DNA from: Hondaea fermentalgiana
Lineage: Eukaryota > Sar > Bigyra > Thraustochytrida > Thraustochytriidae
NCBI GenBank assembly: GCA_014084085.1
Contig: NPFB01000067.1
Location: forward strand, 253,438 to 266,538
Reading direction: 5' to 3'
DNA: 13,101 nt
Part shown: positions 1-7,800 of the stretch, piece by piece
Numbering within the stretch: position 1 is the first letter of the stretch
Layout: every line of letters begins with the position of its first letter
Translations under genes and position numbers: made by a program
Notes under the pieces: model-generated
What the model saw: only the letters and a program-made list of their open reading frames with translations
The model's database searches: none
Told to the model about the DNA's origin: nothing

Positions 1-180
1 GCCCGAGGCCCGCCCGCGCCGCCGCCGCAGCGGCCGCGCGCAAGCCCGCCCGCCTCGTCGTCCCGCGCCGCTCCCAGCCGCGAGCGTCTGGCTGCTCTCG
101 GGTCTGTCTCGCCTGTCTCGTTTCTGCATTTGTCGCTTTCCGCATGTCGCTTTTGCAGAACAAAGAGGAGGAAGACCACG

Positions 181-213
181 ATGGACCTCGCGATGCGACT
201 CACCAAAACGTGA
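181..213 (+). promoter_or_regulatory. Repeated ten-codon upstream mini-ORF, copy 1
   Basis: An ATG in strong context (ACGATGG, purine at -3 and G at +4) opens a ten-codon frame encoding MDLAMRLTKT and closes with TGA. It lies in tandem repeat unit 1, about 680 bases before the GT60 start codon. If transcribed in the leader it would act as an upstream ORF. Transcription is not shown by the sequence. Confidence 0.4.
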
Positions 214-350
214 AGAGCCGGGGCACTCATGCCAAGCAACCCTGCTGGGCCCGCGTCGCGAAGACCTGCGAGCTGGTCGTCGTAGTCGCTCCCTCGCTTT
301 CTGCATGTCGCTTTTGCGACGTGCTTTGCAGAACAAAGAGGACGACGACG

Positions 351-383
351 ATGGACCTCGCGATGCGACTGACCAAAACGTGA
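351..383 (+). promoter_or_regulatory. Repeated ten-codon upstream mini-ORF, copy 2
   Basis: This mini-ORF in repeat unit 2 encodes the identical decapeptide MDLAMRLTKT and ends in TGA. The difference from copy 1 (CTC to CTG for the second Leu) is synonymous. The start context is again ACGATGG. The same stop also ends a longer overlapping frame that starts at 144. It is a candidate upstream ORF of the GT60 transcript. Confidence 0.4.
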
Positions 384-548
384 AGAGCGGGAGCACCCAT
401 GCCAAGCAAGCTCGGCTGGACCCGCGTCGCGAAGACCTGCGAGCTGGTCTCGGGTCTGTCTTGTCTGTCTCGTGGTCGCTCTCTCGCTTTCCGCATCTCG
501 CTCGACGTCGCTGTTGCATAACAAAGAGGAGGACGACCAGATACGACG

Positions 549-581
549 ATGGACCTCGCGATGCGGATGACCAAAACGTGA
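549..581 (+). promoter_or_regulatory. Repeated ten-codon upstream mini-ORF, copy 3
   Basis: The unit 3 copy encodes MDLAMRMTKT, with one conservative Leu-to-Met change and one synonymous Arg change relative to the others. The strong ACGATGG start context and the TGA stop are kept. It lies about 310 bases before the GT60 start. It is a candidate upstream ORF; whether it is in the mRNA is unknown. Confidence 0.4.
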
Positions 582-890
582 AAAGCGAGAGCGCCCATGC
601 CAAGCACGCCCGGCCGGGCCCGCGTCGCGAAGACCTGCGAGCTGGTCGTCGTGGTCGCTCTCTCGCTTTTGGCCTCGCGCTCGCTGTCGGAGGACGAGCG
701 GCCCCGAGCGCCGGCCGCTCCAGCCCGCAATGCCTGTTTGACGCGCGAGCGCGGGCCGCGGTCTGGGCCACTAGGAGCGGGTCCGCTGCTACGAGGAGGA
801 CGAGGGCGATAACGGGGAGGGCCCGAGCAGACTCGAAGAGCAGGGCGAGGCCGCAGAGGCGCGGCGGCGGCGGCGCAGCGCGGAGGGGCG

Positions 891-3299
891 ATGGAGACCG
901 CGAGGAGACCGCGCGGCAGACCGTCGGCCGCGAAGGGCGAGAGGCCCGAGAGGAGGCGGTCCGTGGTCGTCTGCGCCTTCGCGTTCGTGACCCTTTGCTT
1001 CGTTGCGAACACGTTCCTGCTCATGTGGCACGTCGGCGGCGGGGACATCTACGCCCTCAAGGACCGTCTCGCAGGCCTTCGCGAGCAGTACAGTCCCGAC
1101 TGGGAAGCAGCCGCCGTCGCCACCGACGAACCGGCGCTAAAGGGCAAGGATGTTGCACCGCCGCTTGGGGCCTTCGCCGAGCCCAAGCCCAACAAGCCTG
1201 GCAACGTTCGGGGCAGCGCCTCCTTGCCCACAGACGAAGCCAAAGAGGAGTCGCAAGCCATCGAGAGCGACTTCGTCTGGCAGGATGTATCGAGACAGGT
1301 TTCCTTTGTCCTCGTTGACCCAAAGGACTCTGCATGGGCAGAGGTGTCGGCGGATGGTGAAGCCAAGTTTCGATTTCTCGAGGTCCGCAGAGAAGACCGC
1401 CTTGTGGAACTGCACGACTCGAATCGAGAGCTCACCGTGCTCCTGCTCGAGCAAAACAGTCTGTTCAAGTTCCGTGACGAAAACTTTCGCGATCTCTACG
1501 TCGGCTTTTGGGACCGCTGGGAAGGCAAGCAGTTTGGCCCCGTTCTCGGCGCCTACACAGACGAGCGACGGCCGCCAAAGCCCGTCCTCGAGCTCAAAGA
1601 CGCTCCTTTGCAAACCATCGTCGTCATGCTTGCGGCGTTTCGCGATCCGCTCTGCGGCAACACTCTTTTTGAAGCCTTTTCCAATGCACGCTACCCGGAG
1701 CGTGTCTCAGCCATCGTTGTCGAACAAAAAGCGGATGACGATGTATACGACTGTGTCGAGGAATATTGCGCTCTCGTGAAGAAGAATGGCGGCACGGATG
1801 CTGACTGTCGGCGCCAAAGTGTGCGGGTGGACAAGGTACCTCTCGACCGTGCTCGAGGCGTCATGCCTGCGCGGTACAGACAAAATTTGCTTCTCGAAGA
1901 CGAAGAATTTTGCCTGCAGATTGACTCTCACAGCGCCTTTGAGGCAGAGTGGGATCAAATTGCGATTGAGGACTGGCTACTCACAGAAAATGAAATGGCC
2001 GTCATTACCGCATACCCAAACATGGTTCGGGACCGTCACGATCAACGCAACTCGCCACAACGGTGCTCGACAAAATTCTCGGGCGACCACGAAGTCGTTC
2101 ACGGCGGTAATTCGGCTGTTAATGTGCATCCAGGCCGCACACCGTATCTCATTCCCTTTTTCGGTGCCGGCACGAGCTTTAGCAAGTGCCACGCCAACTT
2201 TAACGTGCCTTATGATCCATACATGAGCTACCTCTTTGGAGGAGAGGAGTTCAACCGCGCTGCACGTCTATTCACGTCTGGCTATGACATGTACGGCCCC
2301 AAACGAAACTTTGTGTACCATTACTATGACTCGGACGAGAAGCCACCTCAGGGCCGAATGCCTCGCCATCGTGAGTTCGCCTCTCTCTCCACACAGACTA
2401 AAAAGCTACTTGGTTCCCAAACGACGGCGCGCTGGCGCACGCTCCTCGGTCTCCCTTTAACAAAGAAGAATCCTAATCTCTCTGTGGCTGCCATGCAAGA
2501 CGCCGCGCGCTTTGGGCTTGGCACACGGCGTCGCATTGAGCAGTATGAGGCCTTTTCCCGCGTTAATCTTCATGCTGCCACGACCGAGAGTCGCTGCAAG
2601 GATTTGGGCAACATCAAGTGGCAGTCCTATGACTACGAATCTCCTTTTTACCCAGCTGGCAGGGATTGCCCGTATCACACCATGGCAGACATTCGTCGCC
2701 ATTGCTGTACAACGCTACAGAGTGTATTGGCCTCGACCACTGCCTTTTTGGACAAGACCAACGAGGTGATTGCCGCCGAGGTCCAGCTGTCTCCTCCTGC
2801 CTTCTTGTCCCAGCCATCGCAACCAATTCTCACGTCATCGAACAATGGCGCGTCATTTGGGGCCTGTGGTCCCGATTCTAAATCTTGGCCGTCTCAAGCT
2901 AGCATGGCCGAGAAAGCCATGAGCAAAGGTGAGATGTCGCGCCCAAACGACGGAGCTGACTCAGGGAAGAGTCGCACCTTCAATGACGACAAGACTGGCA
3001 AAGAACAAGGCTACCATGATGACGTGGAGGACCAGGACGAAGACGAGGAGGACCAAGGCGAGGGCAGGAGTGATGAAGGTGTTGATGATGATGAGGAGGA
3101 GGAGGAGGAAGAGGTCAAGGGAGGTGACGGTGAACATGACGACGACGACGACGACAATGATGACGATGAAGACCAGGACGACGAGGATCAAGCTGAGATC
3201 GAAGAAGAGGAGAGAGAGGATGCTGAAGACGCTGCTGCGTCTGGCGCCCTGCTTGACGTTGACGTATCGGAACAAGATGCCTTGGACGATTCAAGTTAG
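891..3299 (+). CDS. GT60-family (PF11397-type) GlcNAc-transferase, type II Golgi membrane protein with acidic tail
   Basis: This 802-residue protein is predicted to transfer GlcNAc to Ser/Thr (or hydroxyproline) of polypeptides. It has a basic N-terminus, one transmembrane segment at about residues 24-46 and a long lumenal part, the layout of a Golgi type II glycosyltransferase. The catalytic domain spans about 240-570. It opens with a hydrophobic strand and the FRDP turn (R251-D252), has D345-S-H347 in the place of the metal-binding DxD/DxH motif, the segment around H404-G-G, GAGTSF from G425, the conserved GGEEF at 450-454 and a late YEAF near 553. Known GT60 members include cytosolic Skp1 GlcNAc-transferase of Dictyostelium and membrane-bound Golgi enzymes that start mucin O-glycans in trypanosomes; the membrane anchor here favours the latter role. 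A Cys-rich stretch follows (about 580-620). The last ~110 residues are an Asp/Glu tail unusual for the family. The start ATG has G at -3 and +4. The gene is convergent with SDHAF4. Family call firm; acceptor substrate inferred. Confidence 0.86.
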   Translation: METARRPRGRPSAAKGERPERRRSVVVCAFAFVTLCFVANTFLLMWHVGGGDIYALKDRLAGLREQYSPDWEAAAVATDEPALKGKDVAPPLGAFAEPKPNKPGNVRGSASLPTDEAKEESQAIESDFVWQDVSRQVSFVLVDPKDSAWAEVSADGEAKFRFLEVRREDRLVELHDSNRELTVLLLEQNSLFKFRDENFRDLYVGFWDRWEGKQFGPVLGAYTDERRPPKPVLELKDAPLQTIVVMLAAFRDPLCGNTLFEAFSNARYPERVSAIVVEQKADDDVYDCVEEYCALVKKNGGTDADCRRQSVRVDKVPLDRARGVMPARYRQNLLLEDEEFCLQIDSHSAFEAEWDQIAIEDWLLTENEMAVITAYPNMVRDRHDQRNSPQRCSTKFSGDHEVVHGGNSAVNVHPGRTPYLIPFFGAGTSFSKCHANFNVPYDPYMSYLFGGEEFNRAARLFTSGYDMYGPKRNFVYHYYDSDEKPPQGRMPRHREFASLSTQTKKLLGSQTTARWRTLLGLPLTKKNPNLSVAAMQDAARFGLGTRRRIEQYEAFSRVNLHAATTESRCKDLGNIKWQSYDYESPFYPAGRDCPYHTMADIRRHCCTTLQSVLASTTAFLDKTNEVIAAEVQLSPPAFLSQPSQPILTSSNNGASFGACGPDSKSWPSQASMAEKAMSKGEMSRPNDGADSGKSRTFNDDKTGKEQGYHDDVEDQDEDEEDQGEGRSDEGVDDDEEEEEEEVKGGDGEHDDDDDDNDDDEDQDDEDQAEIEEEEREDAEDAAASGALLDVDVSEQDALDDSS

Positions 3300-3648
3300 G
3301 GAGAGATTACGTGAGAGAAAGATGGCGTGAGAAAGTAGGTTTTCGATAGTTCAAACAAACAACTCTATCTCTCGCTGGACCATTTCCGCCCGTTCACTTT
3401 TTAGCGTCGCGTTAAAAAAACTTCCCGCTCGCGCACTCACGTTCGGGGTTCACGACACATACAAAAGGTGCAACAGAATATTGAAAGAGAGAGAAATGAA
3501 AGAAAGAAAAAAGGAAATAAAAGCTCGATTGCGAAAGTTAATCTTTATCACCAATTACAGAGAGACCGCGTGTCTGTCTATACAGACGGAGACGTCTCTG
3601 CACGCATTCGTAACAAACAAGGAGTTGAGCGGCCCAGGCTGCGAGCGA
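3300..3648. other. Convergent 3' intergenic region (GT60 / SDHAF4)
   Basis: No gene is visible between the two convergent stop codons. The stretch 3482-3525 is A/G-rich and contains AATAAA at 3516-3521, a possible polyadenylation signal for the GT60 gene about 217 bases after its stop. A nested inverted-repeat cluster lies at 3561-3599 and is listed separately. Confidence 0.5.
3561..3599. repeat. Nested inverted repeats near the SDHAF4 3' end
   Basis: An inner hairpin pairs GTCTGT (3572-3577) with ACAGAC (3582-3587) around a 4-base loop. An outer arm pairs AGAGAC (3561-3566) with GTCTCT (3594-3599), and GAGACGTCTC at 3589-3598 is itself a palindrome. It lies 50-88 bases past the SDHAF4 stop, so it would fall in that gene's 3' UTR. 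It may be an RNA structure or chance. Confidence 0.35.
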
Positions 3649-3999
3649 TCAAGAGAAGTCTGTGCAGCGACCCTTTTGCGCCCAGTCACCATAGCGCGTC
3701 GGCTCACCCGTTCGAGGCCCGTTCCACTCCCCTGTGTCCGGGTTGAACATGTCGACAAAGTCATCGTCGTCCTCCTCAACGCCTGGAGACGCGTTTTGCG
3801 CCTTGGCCGGCTTGCCCGCGGCCTCGGCGTCCTTGTCCGTGTCCAGAATCTCGTCGAGAGCGGCATCGGACTTGCCCACACGCGCGAACCGGCTAAACTT
3901 CTCAAAGATGGACCGCTTCTTCTCCTCCAGCAGCACTGCGCTCCCGTGCAGCCCGCGGCTGCCTCCGCGCGCCGCCCACGCGCGCCCCGCCGACAGCAT
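3649..3999 (-). CDS. SDHAF4: Succinate dehydrogenase assembly factor 4 (SDHAF4, DUF1674 family), mitochondrial
   Basis: This 116-residue protein is a chaperone-like factor of the mitochondrial matrix. In yeast and animals, SDHAF4 binds the flavinylated catalytic subunit SDHA and promotes its joining to SDHB during complex II assembly. The diagnostic C-terminal block is intact: a GEWNGP segment, then EPTRYGDW, KGRC, TDF and a final Ser. The N-terminus is rich in Arg, Ser and Ala without early acidic residues and has RGLHGS-type features of a mitochondrial presequence. An acidic EEDDDDF stretch precedes the conserved block. I chose the ATG at 3999 (context ACGATGC, A at -3), which puts the presequence at the very N-terminus. 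An in-frame ATG at 4059 (C at -3) would add 20 less presequence-like residues. The gene is convergent with GT60 and divergent from the TTL-like gene. Overall length fits the family. Confidence 0.92.
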   Translation of the reverse strand: MLSAGRAWAARGGSRGLHGSAVLLEEKKRSIFEKFSRFARVGKSDAALDEILDTDKDAEAAGKPAKAQNASPGVEEDDDDFVDMFNPDTGEWNGPRTGEPTRYGDWAQKGRCTDFS

Positions 4000-4102
4000 C
4001 GTCTTGATCTCTCTCTTTTGAGCTTTTGCTGCGACGACGAGAAGGAGGCACTGCACCATCGGCGAGTGAACGGACGGAGAACACCGCAGCGAAAAGAACA
4101 GC

Positions 4103-4140
4103 CTGGGTCAAATGGGTCACGGTCACAACTGGGTCAAATG
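4103..4140. promoter_or_regulatory. Cluster of four GGTCA elements
   Basis: A 12-bp direct repeat CTGGGTCAAATG occurs at 4103-4114 and 4129-4140. Two further GGTCA cores (4115-4119 and 4121-4125) lie between them, giving four same-orientation cores in 31 bp. Repeated short motifs in a divergent promoter suggest a factor-binding cluster; the factor is unknown. Confidence 0.4.
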
Positions 4141-4159
4141 CAAGTTCAAGTCCAACAGG

Positions 4160-4222
4160 TTCGAGAGACCTTCGAAGTTCGAGAGACTTTCGAAGTTCGA
4201 GAGACTTTCGAAGTTTGAGACC
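4160..4222. repeat. 18-bp tandem repeat, three copies plus a partial fourth
   Basis: Units at 4160-4177, 4178-4195 and 4196-4213 read TTCGAGAGACYTTCGAAG and differ by one base; a decayed fourth starts at 4214. Each carries the self-complementary core TTCGAA. The array lies 20 bp downstream of the GGTCA cluster. It is open in several frames only because 18 is a multiple of three. Confidence 0.92.
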
Positions 4223-4374
4223 GTATTGAAAGACTTTCTTGGACTTGTCCTGTCCAGACGGGATGTCCACTCAGCTCCTAGCTCAGCAAATGCTGTCTCC
4301 ATCGTTGATTTTCTCGTTCACCCCTCCCCTGAATGTCAGCGGCGTTAGTTAGTGAAGGAATATCGCCAATTTTG

Positions 4375-4390
4375 TGGTCTTCGAAGACCA
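4375..4390. promoter_or_regulatory. Perfect 16-bp palindrome
   Basis: TGGTCTTCGAAGACCA is fully self-complementary with no spacer. Its centre repeats the TTCGAAG core of the 18-bp array about 170 bp upstream, so both may bind the same dimeric factor. Binding is inference. Confidence 0.45.
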
Positions 4391-4444
4391 TTCTCATTCT
4401 TTACAAAGACGACAAATGCTTGCAAGCTTGCTACTCTTTTTAGT

Positions 4445-4477
4445 ATCTGCTTGCAGGGAGTACATGTGCAAGCAGAT
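4445..4477. repeat. Perfect 11-bp inverted repeat with 11-nt loop
   Basis: ATCTGCTTGCA (4445-4455) is matched exactly by its reverse complement at 4467-4477, leaving an 11-nt loop. It lies in the control region upstream of the TTL-like gene. It could be a hairpin in a leader RNA or a spaced dyad binding site. Confidence 0.5.
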
Positions 4478-4842
4478 GCAACGTGTCAAACCCAAATCAT
4501 CTGCAGCTAATTTTTGTAAGTCATTGCCAAATCGGACCCAGACCAAATTTGTCAGTAGAGCAATGTTTAGTTTTCAAGGAGAAAAAGGTGGATTCTCCTT
4601 CCAGCATTGGCCTAGGCGTGAATGAAGCGAGGTGATCATTCAAGTCGTGATTCATTGCATTCACATCTGTACGCATCCTCTACTCGGTCGGCTTCGAGCA
4701 TGGTTTTAGAGAAAGTCAAACGAAGCTCCTTCATCATCTCTCAACACAAAAGACGAGCGTGATTGCTTGGTTTCTCCTCGCTGACAGTCTTCTGTGCCCT
4801 TCCTCCCCGTCATCTGCTTGGTGGTAAATCGGCCGGGTCGCG

Positions 4843-7800
4843 ATGCCAAACCGTCTTCTTCTTCAACATCTTCTTCACGTCAAGCAAGGCTTGCGACCTC
4901 GGTCGGCGATCGGACGCGCCTGCTGCAGCAGGATGCGGGCCACTGGTCGCGACGAGGGCAGCGGCCTTGCTCGCTCAGCGCGCGCAGCGGCCGCGGGCCT
5001 GGGCGCTGCGCTCGCGGGAGCCGCGCATGTCTTGCGACCCGCCATGGAGCGCGCTTGCGAAGGGGCGCGGCGCCTGACGGCCTGGCTCGCCGCGAGGGCG
5101 GCCGATCGAGCACGCGGGGGCGCATACGAGCTTAAAAAGATCGCGCGGCGCAAGCTGCGCAAACACAAGTGGCTTCGCAAGAAACGCACGCGCAGAATCA
5201 TCATCTTCGCGCTCTTCGTGCTGTGGGACATCCAAGTGGGCGTCACGTCCATGTACTTGTGGTGGCAGGACCCCGAGACGACTTTGCCGCCGCAGCACAT
5301 TGAGATCCGCGACAAGGTGCTCGAGTATAGACTCAAGGCACAGCAGGACGCCGCGGCCAATGACCTCATTGAGGAACGTGTCAAGGCCGGAATCGAGGAG
5401 CGCATCTCGCGGGAGTTTGCCACCTTTGAGGCCCGACACGAGGAAACAGAGTCCCCAGAGCGAAAAGACCAGCGCGAACGCGTGCGCGAGCACAAGGATC
5501 GAACGGCCTCGGAGATGCGAGGTAAGATTGAGAAACTGCGCGAGAGAAATCGTTTTGCGCTCTTTGATGAGTCGCAGGCCCTCCAGCGTTTGCAGACCAG
5601 CTTGCGCGGGACACGGTCGACCAAGTCGTCGGCCGCAAAACGCAAGGACGCGAAAACCAATCAGCAGCAGCAGTCAGGACCGAGAGACCCTCAAGGGTTG
5701 CTTCGATCAGCTTTTCAACAACTCGGATACGCAGAAGGCACCCTTTCGGACAGTCCCGTATGGCTCCTGGCCCCTGGGCTCGAATGCCAAGGTGAGGAGA
5801 TCACAAGCGCCATAAATCTTTACGCGGATCCTTCCAGCGTGGGCGTCTTTTGCTATGGCGATGCCAATTGGGTCGCACACCTTGGCCGCAAAGACGTGCT
5901 CGACCAGAGGCTTCAATGGTTCGACCTCAAGCTGCATCGTCACAAAGACTGTATCCAGTATTCTGACTTTGTGCCGTGGACCTTGGCCATCAACCCAGGC
6001 ACTGATCTCGCGGAACTCGAGCAAAAGGTCGCCGAGACCGCTTCGGGAAACAGCCTTTACATTATCAAACACCAAAAGCCGCTCGACGAGCTCACGGCTG
6101 CCGCCGCGGCGCAGAACCTGCCAGCCGTGTCGTCAAGCCCGGTCAAGGCCATCAAGGCGCTGCGCAAGCGCGGCCAGGACAAGGAAGGCCTCATTGTTCA
6201 GAGCTTTAAGTCCAATGCCCTTTTGTGGGAGGGCCGCCGCTTCGTCGTGCGCACCTGGGCATTTATTGTGAGTTCGCGGCCCTTTCTGGCACTTTATCAC
6301 GACGGCGTCATTCTGCGCAGCATTGAAAGCGCCCACGCGCGCTTTCCGAGCAAACAAAAGTCGCTTCGCGCGCGACTGGCAAACATTACTTCGCGGCAGA
6401 GCGAGCACCCGGAATTCTCGCAGCGCTCGCACGAAGCATTTGGCTGCATGGATGACTTGCAGCGCTATCTGAATGGGGCCTTCAAGAATGCGGAGATGCT
6501 GCACTACACGGATCTTGTACTCAAACCTTATCTCAAGCGTCTCATGAACTTTGTGCTGCATGCGCTGCGTCGCGAGCACGAACACGAGACGCCGGTCTGG
6601 GCGCTTCAGCACCTTTGCTTTGATTTTAGCATCGACGCGAACTGGAACGTCTGGCTTCTCGACGCCTCGCCTTCGTGCGATCCGCAACTCGCTGCGCCCG
6701 AGGTCACTTCAAGCTGCAAGCGTGCCAGCCTGCAGGCTCTCGGCACTACGGCAGCCAATATCGCCGAGCAGGTCTACATGCAGCGTAAGAGCAAGCATCG
6801 TGGCTCTTGGCTCGATCACGTCGACCTGGGCACCTTTGAGATTCTATTTGATAGCGAGTCCTCCGTTCATGCCCATGACGCTGTCCAAGAGGTCTGCAAG
6901 CGATCGACCTATCAAGACTTTCGGAAGCGCCAGACCTTTGGCAAACGCGTTGTGCAGGAACTTTTGGCATGGGACGGACGTCCGCCAGAGAGGCTCTTTG
7001 CGTCTGACGATGCTGCGCATGGCACTCATGCTGCATGGCAATGTCCCGCTTGCGGTTATCGGAATAGTCCTGGGTCTACGCATTGTGACTACTGCGGGAG
7101 CGCTCACGGCACGCATTCCGGAGAAGGCCTTCCCAGTGATCCTCATGAAGGCTTGACGAAGCAATCGCCTCTGCCGCCGATTACGAATCCGCGCACATCC
7201 GACACAATCTCGAGAGCAGATGCAGGCTCCTACGACATGCACAATGACCATTTGTCCAGACCAGACGATAGAGGTTTCGGAGTGGAAGAGGAAATGGAAG
7301 CCTTTTTGCATCGTGATGCCAATGATGGGAACAGCGGCAGCAATGCTGGCGGCGCACAGCCTTCGGCGACCCCCCAGGGCCCAGTCATGACACAAACAAC
7401 AGCGACCTTTGACGTTAAGGTACGTCAGATGATGTGCGCGGGCAAGGCATTCGACATCAAAGAATCCGTAGAAATGATCGGGTTTGACATTGAGCCACTT
7501 CGCACATCCACCTACCATGCGTGCTGCTCATCTTGCGCCATTAACCCACGCTGTATGGGATTCACCTATGTGGCAAATGCCTTTCAGTGCTGGCTCAAGT
7601 CGCAAGTCGGTCCCGAGGGCTATCAAAGTGATCGCACGTCGGGTATTTTGAGCACGGGTGCGGGCGCATTCAGTGGGGTAGGCCCTGTGGGCGGAGCCGC
7701 CGGCTGGAATACGCAGCCCTCGGTGCAAACACAGCGCACACAGATGCAACCAACATCGCAAATGGCGCGCCGCGCATACTATCGACAGAAACTTGTTGAT

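Larger units (their letters stand above)
97..670. repeat. Three diverged tandem repeats of ~170-198 bp
   Basis: Three successive units share long near-identical blocks. The block beginning ATGGACCTCGCGATGCG occurs at 181, 351 and 549. The block CGCGTCGCGAAGACCTGCG occurs at 252, 423 and 621. Both give spacings of about 170 and 198 bp. The third spacing is longer because a TCTGTC-rich segment near 447-474 is present; a related segment at 97-121 precedes the first unit, so the array began there. A truncated fourth start (TCGCTTTT) lies at 663. The units differ by scattered substitutions and short indels, so this is an old local duplication and not a recent microsatellite. The repeats lie in the presumed promoter or 5' leader of the GT60 gene. 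Confidence 0.9.
1..890. other. Gene-free leader region upstream of the GT60 gene
   Basis: No recognisable protein or RNA gene is visible here. The first ~95 bases are very GC-rich with no clear structure. From about 97 to 670 lies an array of diverged tandem repeats, described separately, and 670-890 is GC-rich sequence running into the GT60 start codon. Long open frames exist on both strands, but they are Arg/Ala/Pro-rich, compositionally driven and unlike any family I know. The region probably holds the promoter and 5' leader of the GT60 gene; the transcription start cannot be placed by eye. Confidence 0.6.
4000..4842. other. Divergent intergenic region between SDHAF4 and the TTL-like gene
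   Basis: About 0.84 kb separates two oppositely transcribed genes, so it probably holds both promoters and 5' leaders. I see no convincing coding sequence or tRNA. From about 4230 on it is visibly less GC-rich than the flanking genes. It holds a GGTCA cluster, an 18-bp tandem repeat, a 16-bp palindrome and an 11-bp hairpin, each listed separately. A smaller inverted repeat pairs AAGGAGAA (4577-4584) with TTCTCCTT (4593-4600). An in-frame TAA at 4825 closes the TTL-like frame just before its first ATG. Confidence 0.6.

Noticed and set aside
144..343. TTTTGCAG in leader repeats 1 and 2 as intron acceptors
   Set aside because: No matching donor is evident and the third repeat has GCAT in that place, so splicing cannot be supported from sequence alone.
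227..1048. Long open frames on both strands of the left 1.3 kb (for example 273 codons minus, 337 codons plus)
   Set aside because: They are Arg/Pro/Ala-rich, run through the tandem repeats and overlap the GT60 start. Low stop frequency in GC-rich DNA explains them and no domain is recognisable.
4000..4059. Upstream SDHAF4 start at 4059
   Set aside because: The ATG at 4059 has C at -3 and puts a hydrophobic stretch before the presequence. The ATG at 3999 has A at -3 and starts directly with a presequence-like region. It is not fully excluded.
4160..4222. 18-bp repeat as a heat-shock element array or peptide repeat
   Set aside because: The GAA and TTC triplets are not spaced by two bases as heat-shock factor needs, and the reading frames over it look fortuitous.
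4769..4842. Upstream coding exon of the TTL-like gene joined at the acceptor-like CTGACAG near 4787
   Set aside because: An in-frame TAA at 4825 would block translation before the first ATG, so any upstream exon could only be non-coding.
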